From: Harmonia axyridis
Taxonomy: Eukaryota > Arthropoda > Insecta > Coleoptera > Coccinellidae
Direction of reading: 5' to 3'
Length of the DNA: 64,000 nucleotides
Assembly (NCBI RefSeq): GCF_914767665.1
Contig: NC_059505.1
Span: 29,447,506-29,511,505, forward strand
In this document: one piece after another, positions 1-9,872 of the stretch
Numbering within the stretch: position 1 is the first letter of the stretch
Layout: the number at the start of each line of letters is the position of its first letter
Made by a program: the position numbers and the translations under genes
Notes under the pieces: generated by a model
Seen by the model: the letters and a program-made list of their open reading frames with translations, nothing else
Databases searched by the model: none
What the model was told of the DNA's origin: nothing

Positions 1-95
1 GATGGTACCCGATATGATACGATTAATTGACAAATTACCGCGTCTTCAAAAATTCCAGTAGCGTAACATGGAATGAAGCGTGCAAAATCGTTGCA
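1..95 (-). repeat. Partial LTR (3' LTR of the minus-strand element)
   Basis: Identical by eye to 3124-3218. The repeat stops at TTGCA, giving the TG...CA-type end expected of an LTR when read on the minus strand. The rest of this LTR lies upstream of the window. Confidence 0.7.
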
Positions 96-449
96 CACAC
101 CTCTCACCAGGAAAAAGAAAAAAAAAATTTTTTTTTTCTTTATGTATGAATATCTCAAAAACAAAAATACTCGATGGCATCAGATCAAGCACAGCACGTC
201 AAAAGAAAACATACTCCGACTTGTCAACTGGAGCAAATGATAAAAGTTATAATTAGTGTGATATATTACAAGGGAGAATCCCGCAAACGTACCATGTCTT
301 ACCCAAAACCTATCGAATGTAACTAATTTGAAATATGAAATGCCAAATATTATGACCAATTGCTGAAGGCAAGTTGAAAAAAAAAATATATATCGAACAA
401 ATAGTCAACCAAATTTAGAAACGACCTGAGCACTAAGGAAAAAGGAAAT

Positions 450-639
450 GAGGGAAAAAGTGAAACAGACTTCAGTTGCCTAAGGCTTCTCTCTAAAAAA
501 CGAAAGAGAGATGAGTGTAAAGGAGCTCAATGAGAACTTTTTTACACCCTAAATATTTAAATTACTCAGAGTTGAGTGAAAAGGTGAAACAGAAGTCGGT
601 TGCTGAAGGCCTCTCTCTAAAAAACGAAAGAGGGATGAG
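450..639. repeat. Tandem repeat, 124-bp period, about 1.5 units
   Basis: A segment of about 66 bp (GTGAAACAGA ... AAACGAAAGAG.GATGAG) occurs at about 450-515 and again at 574-639 with scattered substitutions. An open frame at 530-727 runs through the second unit, but nothing about it suggests a real protein. Confidence 0.6.
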
Positions 640-965
640 GATACTTCACACTGATGTGAAATACCATCATCCTACCGATTCTGGAAAGTCATGCCCAAAC
701 GACCTATCGTCAAAAATCTCAATATAAATTTCAGCCACTGCTACTAAAAAGTAAACAGTGCTGCGGTTATAAAAATGAAAACTAAGAAAACCGTCTCAAC
801 TAAACAAAAGTGAATGAATTTAAAAGGTGCCGTCGCACAACAAGAAAAATCTTCCTGGCACCGGAGACGAAGGTGAACCAGAAAGGGGGGGCATGGAAGA
901 TTTTTAGTTTGAGTCCAAAATTTTCAAAAATGACTCCATCATTCTATGTTTCTTGCATAGAACGA

Positions 966-1095
966 TGTCAAATCCGATAATGAAACTAAATTGAGGTAAA
1001 TCCAAAATTAGCAAATATAACGTCAAATCCGGTAATGAAACTAAATTGAGGTAAATCCAAAATTAGCAAATATATCGTCAAATCCGGTAATGAAA
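966..1095. repeat. Tandem repeat, 55-bp period, about 2.3 units
   Basis: The phrase GTCAAATCCGGTAATGAAAC starts at about 967, 1022 and 1077, each time followed by TAAATTGAGGTAAATCC except in the last truncated unit. It lies inside the LTR element. Confidence 0.75.
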
Positions 1096-1266
1096 AGGTA
1101 AGGTAAAATCGATATTTATCGACCACGAAAAAATGCGATTACATTCGACAAAGTAGGTAAAAGATAATTAACGCCGTCTGTGAAAAATCAGCCATAAATG
1201 GCTGAAAATAGTCAAATAATGTGTACAAAGATGTTCTGAACTGACGTGTATATGAATCAACTGAGC

Positions 1267-1617
1267 TCAAGGATTCACTTCCCTACCTCCCTCTCCATTG
1301 AAGTGATATAACTGAAAGTTCACAGCAACGTTAAGTTGGGCGCCAGCAAGTATATAACTTGCAACGATAACGATAAGATAAATGAAAATTGAAGGAAAAA
1401 TAGGGAAACGGGAAATTGCAACAGTACACAGAAAATAAGAAAAAAAAACTGAATCTTTACAGACCCAAAATAATAAATTACTCCAAAGTATGCTCTCAGT
1501 TACGCCAAAATTAATTTGCTCTGCATATCTAAAAGACACTTCAGTCAGATTAACAACTTTAAAGGTAAATATAAGTAGTATCCATACTACAACGATAAGA
1601 TAAATAGTAGCCACCAT
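1267..1617 (-). CDS. Hydrophobic open frame of unknown nature (116 aa)
   Basis: A minus-strand frame with an ATG start, inside the LTR element and in its sense orientation. It has a hydrophobic N-terminal stretch of about 20 residues and two further hydrophobic stretches, so if made it would be membrane-bound. AT-rich DNA yields such frames by chance and there is no motif I know, so I rate it a weak candidate. Confidence 0.12.
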   Translation of the reverse strand: MVATIYLIVVVWILLIFTFKVVNLTEVSFRYAEQINFGVTESILWSNLLFWVCKDSVFFSYFLCTVAISRFPIFPSIFIYLIVIVASYILAGAQLNVAVNFQLYHFNGEGGREVNP

Positions 1618-1816
1618 AAACTAATAGTGGTACAACGATAAGCGATAATAGTAGCTATGCTACAAAGATACGATAATAGTAGCCATGCTACAACGATAAA
1701 CGATAATAATTGTCAAAAAATAAATGAAATAAATAAATAATAAATCTAAAAAGAAAAACATATAATCTGTGCATCTGGAGCAAATTTAGGAAGTAAAGGT
1801 TAAAGGCAAAAAGGAA

Positions 1817-1942
1817 TTATTCATCATCGTCATCAGTTTTGTCAAAATCGGTAGAAACATAACCACGGGTCAGATCTAGTTTTATGTATTTGACATGGGA
1901 ATTGCCAAGGTCAGTCCCGTTCAAGAAATCTGGATTATTCAT
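1817..1942 (-). CDS. Small open frame with acidic tail in the LTR element (41 aa)
   Basis: A minus-strand ATG frame in the same orientation as the host LTR element. It encodes 41 residues, hydrophilic in the middle and ending in a DKTDDDDE acidic tail. I do not recognise it. It could be a remnant of a gag-like or accessory protein, or chance. It follows the primer-binding side of the element, where gag would start. Confidence 0.2.
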   Translation of the reverse strand: MNNPDFLNGTDLGNSHVKYIKLDLTRGYVSTDFDKTDDDDE

Positions 1943-2170
1943 TTTATCAGACAAAATAAACAATAAAAACAATTATATGTAAATATACAGCTTCAAAAAA
2001 ATATATCACGACACGTGTGGTCAATCTGATACCAACGAAAAATATCAAAGACGAGACAAAAGAAAGAGAAAAAGTTAAACAAAGATAAATTATTACTTTA
2101 GAACTGAAAAGGTCGAAATGACAGGAGCAGTTGCCAAAATTTTCGGGCCTCACGTTGTTGCGCCAAAATG

Positions 2171-3218
2171 TGTAACGTTACAATTGCCCATGAGACTCTA
2201 AGGACTAATTTCTAGGGGTGGTTTGGCTTATTTGGCAACAAAACTCCTACCCAGGTTTTTACAAATTTAATAAAATTAAAATATACAATGATCGATCCTT
2301 TTCACTCCAAACAAATAATAAAATAGAAACTTAACTTAAAACGATTTTAAATGAGTTACTCTGCTACTAGGATGGAACCTCTTCTGTGAATTATCTTCAG
2401 CCTTCTGAACACCAATTCTTATCAGGAAGCTATAGTACTCCAATCCCCATTCAACGAAGTTGATGTGATAATGCCAGGTATTTCGCAGGTATTCTCTCAG
2501 ATTCAGGAACTAAAGTGGTCTAACATACGTACTATTCCAAATTCTGTTTCTCAAGGAAGTAGTTCTTGATATCTATCAATCCCAAAAAAGGTTTTCTTTG
2601 TTCTAATCCCACGGGAGGTTTCTTCGTTCTAATCCCACGGGAGGTTTCTTCGTTCCAATCCCACGGGAGGTGCTTTGAGAAAATGGACAAAAATGATATC
2701 AGAATATGTTAACTGAATTTACAACTCCTTCTCGGATTTCTACCCAAGACATTACAAAGAAATCATTACATTTATTATCAAATAAACCTGAGAAGGAGTT
2801 TTGCTGACATTATTTGACACAAAAAGAATTCTACCAAACCTGAAATACGTTTCGACAAGATGGATGACTCTAAAAAAAAACTACTGTTTCAAATTAAATT
2901 GATTCATTCTGGCGAGATCATTACTTGTTGAATACTAATATTCATGTTAACACTTACCGAGAATCCCGACACAATTCTCGCCGATAAATAAGATTCCGAG
3001 TCTCAAATTAAATTAATAATGACTGGAATCTAAATCTGAGGTACTTATTCTTGCTGAAGTTTCAATCATCATTGAAAATCTTTCAGAAGATTCTCTTCAA
3101 ATCCGCGCATGTGCGTTCCGACCGATGGTACCCGATATGATACGATTAATTGACAAATTACCGCGTCTTCAAAAATTCCAGTAGCGTAACATGGAATGAA
3201 GCGTGCAAAATCGTTGCA
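2171..3218 (-). repeat. Complete LTR, about 1048 bp
   Basis: The boundary at 3218 is fixed by the repeat with 1-95. The boundary at 2171 is chosen because the sequence begins TGTAACGTTACA (end of the LTR on the minus strand) next to the primer-binding-like site. The LTR carries a 26-bp tandem repeat at 2594-2671. The inner boundary is inferred, since the matching part of the other LTR is not in the window. Confidence 0.6.
2594..2671. repeat. 26-bp tandem repeat, three units, in the LTR
   Basis: AATCCCACGGGAGG recurs at 2605, 2631 and 2657, with TTCTTCGTTCT between the units. The period is exactly 26 bp. Confidence 0.85.
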
Positions 3219-3971
3219 ATCTTTATAATAATATGGATTTTCCTGAGGATTACTAAAGATTTTTTCTCGAAATCGATAGCAGATACGACAAAACTATAAC
3301 AAACCAAAAAGTGTAGTACTAGACCAGAGTTTTTTTCTACATTTTTCTAAACTAACAGCCATTCACCAAAATATAGTTTTGGAGGAAGAAAGAAAGTATC
3401 CTTCCAGAAAAAATATCACTCTGTAGATTTGCATTCAAAATTAGCATCAAATGGTGAAAATTTTAAACTAGAATATCTATGGCCAATTCAAATTAAATAT
3501 CTTGTGAAGGGAAGGTTATAACAGAAAAAAAATTAAACTTCAACACATGTATCTCAAAACAAAATGTTTGGGGACTCATGTTATAAGACTTTTTTTCTTA
3601 AAATGATCCGGAAATCTGTCATTTTCATTTGTATCTCCAATTTAGGAGCACCGTGTAATTACCCCCAGTATCCCCCTATTTCTACGCTCTTGTCGTGAAC
3701 TTTGAGTATAGAACAATAATATTTTATATTCTATGGTCTGTTATTATATTTCATTCATATGATTGAAAATTTGAAATGAACTGAATTGTAATTTATTGTG
3801 AATGTTTGCAGTGTCTGAAATCAGTATTTCCTTTTTAAACGGCACCAGGCAGATAGCGGGAATTGGAAAAATTTTAAAGAGCGCCACCTTACAGAACTCT
3901 GGTGAAGCAGAACACCAAACAAACAGGTAAACAGTAAACACACCAGGTATTCTATGCATCTTAGCTAGTAC
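3219..3971. other. No gene seen; presumed remains of the Tc1 3' flank
   Basis: This stretch lies between the LTR element and the P-type element. The P element splits a Tc1-like transposase gene at its stop codon (9873-9875). The sequence directly left of 3972 should therefore be the 3' side of that Tc1 element, but I could not find the matching Tc1 terminal repeat. Nothing else is recognisable. Confidence 0.4.
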
Positions 3972-3999
3972 CATAGTATAAGGAAAGGATAGTAAGCCA
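3972..3999 (+). repeat. P-type element left terminal inverted repeat
   Basis: 28 bp beginning CATAGTATAAGGAAAGGATA and ending GTAAGCCA. It is the exact reverse complement of 9845-9872. The same repeat ends the second copy at 22747-22774 (one mismatch) and the 80-bp derivative at 47061. Confidence 0.9.
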
Positions 4000-5047
4000 A
4001 CCGCCGTTTGACGGCAAGGAACTGGTCACTTGGAGTCGCTACTGTAGTTGGAACCGGTGTTTTACGGGTTGCATATATCGAACACTATTGACTACCCAAA
4101 GTGGAGAAGTAACTCGATAATAGATGGCGCTGAATCATGAGCTATAGATGGCGCAGAAATAATACAATAATTCATTCAGTGGCGTGGTTGAAAAGGGGTT
4201 GCATGACATTGCCAACAATTTTTATGTTATTATTAAGTTACCACTACATTTGAATATTCGAATATTCATTGAATGTTTATTCGAATAATTGCGTTTTGCA
4301 TTACGATAAAAGTTTGAATTCTCTATTCAGGAATAATTAAAACAAATTGATAGATACAATTGAATTAAAATTATTCATATAATAGTAGAAAGTGGTTTCA
4401 TCCGAAGAAATATGAATAGAATTGGGATATTATCAATGAAAAAAATATAAAAATTGAATATAAGATTCAAACATATGAATTTAGCAATAAAGAGTTCTAA
4501 AAATAATAATATAAGATTCCACATTCGAAATGTAATGCCGTCTTTCAAATCGTTGGCAAAGTTTTTTCATTTGAAACCTTGCTTTTCTGATCCCTATGCA
4601 TTGTGATTTTTAGACATTTCTCTATTTCAGTGGTGAAAAATTTTTTTATTCTGAATTGAGAACCGACGAATCTTTCTATTCTTTTAAACCTGGGGTCTTG
4701 AAATGTACACACATCCTCCTCTAACTAAACTGAATCAGAAAAACAAAGTGTTTTGAATCATTCATAGAATTGAGGACGAAGTGTATTCTTGGAGGATTAA
4801 ATGTTCTCAAAATCCGCTCGATCATTCTTTTTGTATCTGTATACCTGTAATGAATCTTATATAGGAACAAAATTGACACAAAAATATTCGAAAGGGTATC
4901 ATAAATTACAAAGTTATATTGGACAATTTACCGCCTGGGATTTCCAAACTATCGGAAGAAATTCAATAAAGGGGATGAGTTTACATCCGTTTGTTCGTTC
5001 AACAGAATATTTTGGGTATTATACCTGTTTATTTCTAGGGATTCTAA

Positions 5048-5905
5048 GGCCCAGTTTCACCAAATGCTTTAATCTTGACTTGGCTCTTAAGTGAGGCCTT
5101 AGATCACGATTAATGTAATGTAGCGTTTCACCACACTCCAAAGCGCCATTTAATCGACCAATCGCGATTTAGCACTAATCGGCCATTTTTGGAGGATTAT
5201 AACCTTTCAAGTTGAGATTAATAATTATTTATCAGTATGGAACTCTTGTCTATGTAATTATTTTTCCGGAAATTTCTAATTTTTGGGTCCATTTTATCAA
5301 AATATGACTATATGTATAGGCTCAATATTTCCCATTTAAATTACACGTAAACTTTGTTTTTGTGTTTTATGAAATTTATTGCAAAGAATAATTTATTGAT
5401 ATGTTTGATTGAAATATTATTTAAGAAGCAGTTAAACTTGTTAATAAAAATAAATAAGTTAATAAAATTACTTATATCGTTTTTTTTCCAGAATGTGTGG
5501 TTTTGTGAAATGGGATAATTCCTTTTTAACTTCTGCAAGTTTCCGACATTTCGAAGCACATCACTCGACATTTTCAGCAAAAATTAACTTTGTTTTTTGT
5601 TTACAAGATGACAAATGATTTGAAATGTTATGAGTTATGAATAAGATGCATCTTAGTTATGAATGAATGACACCTGACACCTAGCGCCAATGGTGGTCAT
5701 CACTGCTAATACGATACAGAACACTATATAAATGTTTGTTCACAACGTTGCCAAATGGTTTGACTATTTAATCGCGATTTGGTTAATCGCGATCATCTTC
5801 GGACGGGTTGATGTATGGTGAAACAGAAAACACTGTTAAGCCTGCTTTAGTAACAAGCGGAGTTTAATCAATCTGGGATCAAGTGCTGTTTGGTGAAACT
5901 GGGCT
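5048..5905. mobile_element. PIF/Harbinger-like MITE, 858 bp
   Basis: The ends are GGCCCAGTTTCACCA and TGGTGAAACTGGGCT, an imperfect inverted repeat. Both sides carry the 3-bp duplication taa (5045-5047 and 5906-5908), typical of PIF/Harbinger elements. It interrupts the Penelope fragment. A 79-residue AT-rich frame at 5341-5580 (minus) shows no transposase motif. Sub-terminal TTTAATCGCGATT repeats occur on both sides. Confidence 0.75.
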
Positions 5906-6300
5906 TAAGAGTGTTAGTCTTAAGCTCTTGTTTTCTAAATGAAGGATTTCAAAGTTATTATTGAAGGTATGGTCCCATTCTTTTAAGTGATTCGCGTAGG
6001 TTGAAAACGAACTATCAGATGTATAACTCTTTTGGTGTTCCTTTATCCTTTTATTGAAAGATCTTTCTGTTTGTCCAATATAAACCATAGGGCAATCATT
6101 ACAGGTTAACTTGTAGACACCGGATTTATTTTCTTTATCTGTTTTGTCTTTATTGTTTTTAATGAACATCTCTAAGTTGTTACTTGTTTTGAAGGATATT
6201 GTGTAATTGAATTTTGTCTTCAGGTATTTAGCAATCTTTTCAGAAATATTATTAACATAAGTTAACGAAAAAAATTTAGTATCAATACCATAATATTAAT
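5906..6300 (-). pseudogene. Penelope-like polyprotein C-terminus, GIY-YIG endonuclease domain
   Basis: The minus-strand frame reads SLTYVNNISEKIAKYL, then about 25 residues later SGVYKLTCNDCPMVYIGQT and ERSFNKRIKEHQK. The GVYKLTC, YIGQT, R-x3-KR and EH residues match the GIY-YIG nuclease that closes Penelope-like reverse transcriptases. GVY and YIG form the core strands; the R of ERSF and the E of KEH lie where catalytic residues are expected. Upstream reverse transcriptase sequence is missing, and the C-terminus is cut by the MITE at 5905, so its last residues as written are MITE sequence. It is a fragment and not functional alone. Confidence 0.75.
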
Positions 6301-6361
6301 AATATTTCTGAAAAGATTTCTAAATACCTGAAGACAAAATTCAATTACACAATATCCTTTA
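6188..6361. repeat. Inverted duplication at the Penelope/P junction
   Basis: About 65 bp at 6188-6257 (ending TTTCAGAAATATTATTAAC) returns as its reverse complement at about 6291-6361. The arms carry part of the Penelope coding sequence before the GIY-YIG domain, with a spacer of some 30 bp. It marks where the fragment was joined into the P element. Confidence 0.75.
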
Positions 6362-6379
6362 CAGCTCCTGGAAAATACC

Positions 6380-7846
6380 GATTGCATATTTTGTCTCTGA
6401 TAATGGGGTGTCTCATGCATCGTTGTTGCTCATCGTTACGGAGGCTTTGAAAAAACTTCAAGAATCAAAACTTTCAACTATAGGCATAGTTTGTGATTTA
6501 TCAAGTACTAATCAGAAACTGTTTAGAAATTTGGGAGTCGAAAAGGCGAAACCATATTTTTTCGTGGAAGAAAAAAAATATTATGCATTTTTCGATACTC
6601 CTCACCTGTCGAAATCTATCTGTAACAATTTTTTGCATAATAATTTTATGTTAAATGGACAGTACATATGCTTTTCTGATATAAAAAAGTATATGATATC
6701 GATAAAAAGAGTAGTACGGGAAAAGCTTTATTAAAATTGACGGATAAACATCTCAATCCTAACTGTTTCCAAAAAATGAACGTGAAGTTATCAGCACAGT
6801 TATTGAGTCACAGTGTTTATGCTGCTATAATGACAGCCCTAAGAACTGGAGAACTAGTATCGGCAACAGCCGAAAATACTGCACGCTTTGTGGAAACCAT
6901 CAACAACTTATTTGATGCTTTGAATAGCACACGGTTTCATTCAACAAAACCTTGTAATCGTGCACTTAGTGATAGAAATCCGGAAGTTATAACAGCCATT
7001 AATAATGGTTATGAATTAATTGAAAACTTGTATAAAGTTGGCAAAGATAACAAATTAACGAGGCCTGATAGTTTTGATGGTTTTCTATTAACTATAAATG
7101 CCGTGAAGCAATTTGCATATGATCAAAGAAATGAGTGATTCAACTATTTATTCACGGGAAGGCTTATTCAAGATCCTCTCGAGAATCAATTTTCTGTGTA
7201 TCGTCAGAGAGGGGGATATAACAGAAATCCCACAGTAAGTTCATTCAGAACAGCATTCAAAATTAGCATTGTATCAGATTTTTTAAGGCCATCTGCAAGT
7301 GCCAATGCAGGTAGTAAGGCAGATGACGATGAAAATATTTTAGTGGCAGATAACAACGAACCTTTTCCCTTATTGAATCTCGATGAAAACTCGTCTTCAT
7401 CAGAATCGGACGATTCGGATTCTTCAAGTAGTCCAAGTAGTACTACTGCCACCGAATTTCGAGATGAAGTGACATTGGAAAAATGTTCTGTAGTATATTT
7501 TGCAGGTTATTTGGTCAAAAAATGTTGGGAGCGTTTCGGGTGTGAAGATTGTAAAATCACTTTGGAGGCTCCTAAAAATCTTGAAAATGAAGATGAGCTC
7601 TTGATCTTTTTCAAAAATTACGGTTTAAATTTTGAATGTGGATCAAAAGCACCTACATCTTTGCTGGAGAAATTCACAACAATAGTTTTGGATTGTTTCA
7701 GCAAGGATATAGGGAAAAGTTGCAATGATAAAGTCATGTGTAATTTGAAAAAAAAAGTGTTAAATGCATTAAACAACAGAATATTCGTGTCATCTACATA
7801 TTTCAATAGCAGGTATAAGAGAAGGTATATAGAAGCACAATAGGCT
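6380..7846 (+). pseudogene. P-element (THAP9-like) transposase, C-terminal two thirds, broken
   Basis: Cut-and-paste transposase of the P family. 6408-6734 covers the RNase H-like region: KLSTIGIVCDLSS, then FFDTPHLSKSICNNFL, which matches the family motif DPPHLLKSIRNN with changed residues. 6737-7138 covers LTDKHLNPNCFQKMNVKLSA and the ENTARFVETINNLFDALNST region. 7196-7843 covers RQRGGYNRNPTVSSFRTAFK, a serine-rich linker, then CSVVYFAGYLVKKC and CEDC near the C-terminus. Breaks: a frameshift between about 6690 and 6734, and a TGA at 7136-7138 where copy 2 has GGA. The N-terminal THAP and coiled-coil part is absent. No functional protein is expected. Confidence 0.85.
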
Positions 7847-7899
7847 TTCATTGAGTTTCAACATATCATAAACGGAATGGTTGTCATACTACCAAAATA

Positions 7900-8470
7900 T
7901 TTTCATTAACATATGGCTGACTACCTTGCAGGTAGACTCTGTTGCAGATGTAATTTGTAACAATGCTAATTTTGAATGCTTATTGTGGGATTTCCATTCT
8001 CTGTATTGTATTGGGATTTGATTCTTGAGTGGATCTTGAATAAGCCTTTCTGTCAATGAATTTTTGAGCCCACATTTTGTATCCGTTGCAAGTTGCTACA
8101 CGGTTTTTATATATAGTGACAAGGAAACCATCAAATATATGGGTCTCGGTACCTAATTTGTTATTTTTGCCAACTTCAAAGAAATAATTGCCAGTTAATT
8201 CATAATGATTATTGATGGTTGCAAGAGCATTCGCTCAGTATCTTCATGATTACAAGGTTTTATTGACTGAAACTGTGTGCTTTTCAAAGCATCAAATTCA
8301 TTATCACCAGGGCAGCACTGAGACTCAATAACCCTCATCAATATCGTATAGTGTCTTATATCGGAAAAGCTTTATTCCCATAGAAAATTATTTTGTAAAG
8401 AATTGGTGCGGGTTGAATTCAAATGATAGAGAGTATCGAAAAAATACATCATATTGTTTCCTTCCAAGAA
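7900..8470 (-). pseudogene. Second, older P transposase relic in inverted orientation
   Basis: Read on the minus strand, this stretch gives FDALKSTQFQSIKPCNH, NNFLWE*SFSDI and LTERLIQD. These are degenerate versions of FDALNSTRFHSTKPCN, NNFLHNNFMLNGQYICFSDI and FTGRLIQD from the plus-strand copy next to it. Many stops interrupt it. The same relic sits in P copy 2 at about 19200-19740, so it was present before the two copies separated. Either an earlier P element inserted into this one, or the element duplicated its exon as an inverted repeat. Confidence 0.75.
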
Positions 8471-9844
8471 CAAAAAAAAAATCAGAAACTTTTGATTTCT
8501 AATTCAGTAAAAATTGAGGAAATCTCTCTAAATTTTTATTGAATTAGAAATCGAAAGCTTCTGACCTGGTCGTAGCTAAATTCTTTAATGTATTTCTGAC
8601 ATCTAAATTCACCTTGATACTCACTTGTTACCATTTACTTGAATATTGAAAGGATTGAGGCAATAGGTCCTTTCTCAAATGCTGGATATATAACAGATTT
8701 AGAACAAGATCTTGTAGAACTGATGTTAACCAGAGAGCTAAGAGTTTTAATTAAACACGGATAACAACGATTCTGATTTAAAAAATCATTTTCAGTTCTT
8801 TCTTCGTTAATGGTTGAGCTTGGATTTAATAAAGTAGCTTATTTACTTTATAAAAAAAACTGCACAGCATTAAGAGTGGCTATTTGCTTAGTATGTATAG
8901 AAGAACTAAAATTTCATCTGTCTCTACCAACTCTTGAACTTTTCTTTATAAAATTTTTTTTTATTTGATATTAAAACTGAATTTTCCAATTTTCAAGTTT
9001 TTTCCTTCATTTTTACCAAAAAAGATGTATTACTAGGAAACCTCTAATATTTCAAGCTCCTGAGCTATATAAAAAATCCATTGATACGTTCAATCTACAA
9101 ACTACAACCCGAAAATATTCATTTCAATTTTAAATATAAGGTAAATATAAAAATAAAACATGATTTTATTTATTTTCAACATCATTGAGATATTTCCATA
9201 TAATTTGGTTGTTTAAGGTAAACTTTTCTTCAAATATTCATAAAAACATGGGCTGATTTTTCGGTCAGAAAATATTATTACAGTCGAATAATAAAATACA
9301 TAACTCTAAGAATCGTAAAAGGTTGGGAAAAAATGATCGAAACCAACTGTCAAATGCTAAATATAGCTTTTGAGAAATTTCATTGGAACTTACGACATTA
9401 GGAAATTAATGTTGATAGAAACTGTACCTATTCTCACTCAATCTATAACAAAACAATGTCAATCGAATATTCTTCAAATACATTCAATTGCAATATCGAT
9501 ATCCCGGAAAATGGAGATTCCATTCATAAATCCTGAAAAAACCTAGAGATATCATTTCATGACGACTAGACCTGATTAGTGATTTCATGATAACTTGTAG
9601 CATTGTACTTGTTTATCACAAATACACGCCACTGGCGTAAATTCTTATTGTAGAGCAGAAAAAATATCAAAATATAGAAATCTTCTGACCACTCTATTTC
9701 AAATGTTTTAGTTCTTCAAAATAACACCAATTCTTTCAGAGGGCTCCACTTTACGGACCAATTTTTTGACAGTAAAATTCAAGGCTTAACGTGAGTGCAA
9801 CTAGATGGCGCTCAACATCAACAAAATCGAAAAAAGCACTTCAC
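8471..9844. other. P element right arm, non-coding
   Basis: No open frame with a known motif. It matches the P copy 2 region 18015-19190 in reverse complement down to about 9625. The last 250 bp before the terminal repeat exist only in copy 1, and their final 37 bp also occur in the 80-bp derivative at 47061-47140. Confidence 0.6.
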
Positions 9845-9872
9845 TGGCTTACTATCCTTTCCTTATACTATG
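9845..9872 (-). repeat. P-type element right terminal inverted repeat
   Basis: Reverse complement of 3972-3999. It is followed by the target duplication ctagtac at 9873-9879, which falls on the stop codon of the Tc1-like transposase relic. Confidence 0.9.

Larger units (their letters stand above)
1..3218 (-). mobile_element. Gypsy-like LTR retrotransposon, minus strand, short internal region, cut by window start
   Basis: Positions 1-95 are repeated exactly at 3124-3218, which marks them as the ends of two LTRs. On the minus strand the complete LTR (3218 to 2171) starts TGCAACG and ends TTACA. It is followed within a few bases by TTGGCGCAACAACGTG, which resembles the TGGCGC-type primer-binding site of Gypsy elements. 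The purine-rich GGTGAGAGGTGTG lies just before the partial LTR at 95 and could be the polypurine tract. The internal region is only about 2.07 kb, and I see no protease, reverse transcriptase or integrase motif, so the element is probably non-autonomous. The flanking duplication cannot be tested because the other LTR lies outside the window. Confidence 0.6.
4858..6365 (-). mobile_element. Penelope-like element fragment inside P copy 1
   Basis: The left part (4858-5047) is close to 63826-64000 at the far end of the window. The right part (5906-6300) encodes a GIY-YIG endonuclease domain on the minus strand. A MITE with TAA duplications splits the two. The other P copy (near 21897) diverges just after TACCTGTAATGA, which places the left insertion or rearrangement joint near 4852. 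The element is 5'-truncated: no reverse transcriptase domain remains. Confidence 0.6.
3972..9872 (+). mobile_element. Defective P-type DNA transposon, copy 1 (5.9 kb)
   Basis: The ends are perfect 28-bp inverted repeats starting CATAGTATAAGGAAAGGATA (3972-3999 and 9845-9872). The 7-bp target duplication ctagtac flanks it at 3965-3971 and 9873-9879. Inside is a broken P-family transposase (6380-7846, plus) and a second, more degenerate transposase relic facing the other way (7900-8470, minus). The element was also invaded by a Penelope fragment (4858-6365), which carries a MITE (5048-5905). No THAP DNA-binding exon could be found, so the element cannot be autonomous. Drosophila P elements make 8-bp duplications; here 7 bp fits the symmetrical ends best. 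Confidence 0.85.

Noticed and set aside
5341..5580. 79-residue minus-strand frame in the TAA-flanked MITE as a transposase
   Set aside because: AT-rich, Asn/Ile/Phe/Lys-dominated, no DDE or DNA-binding motif.
7204..7851. Minus-strand frames opposite the P transposase (7204-7452, 7618-7851)
   Set aside because: Shadows of the plus-strand transposase relic, low complexity from the serine-rich linker.
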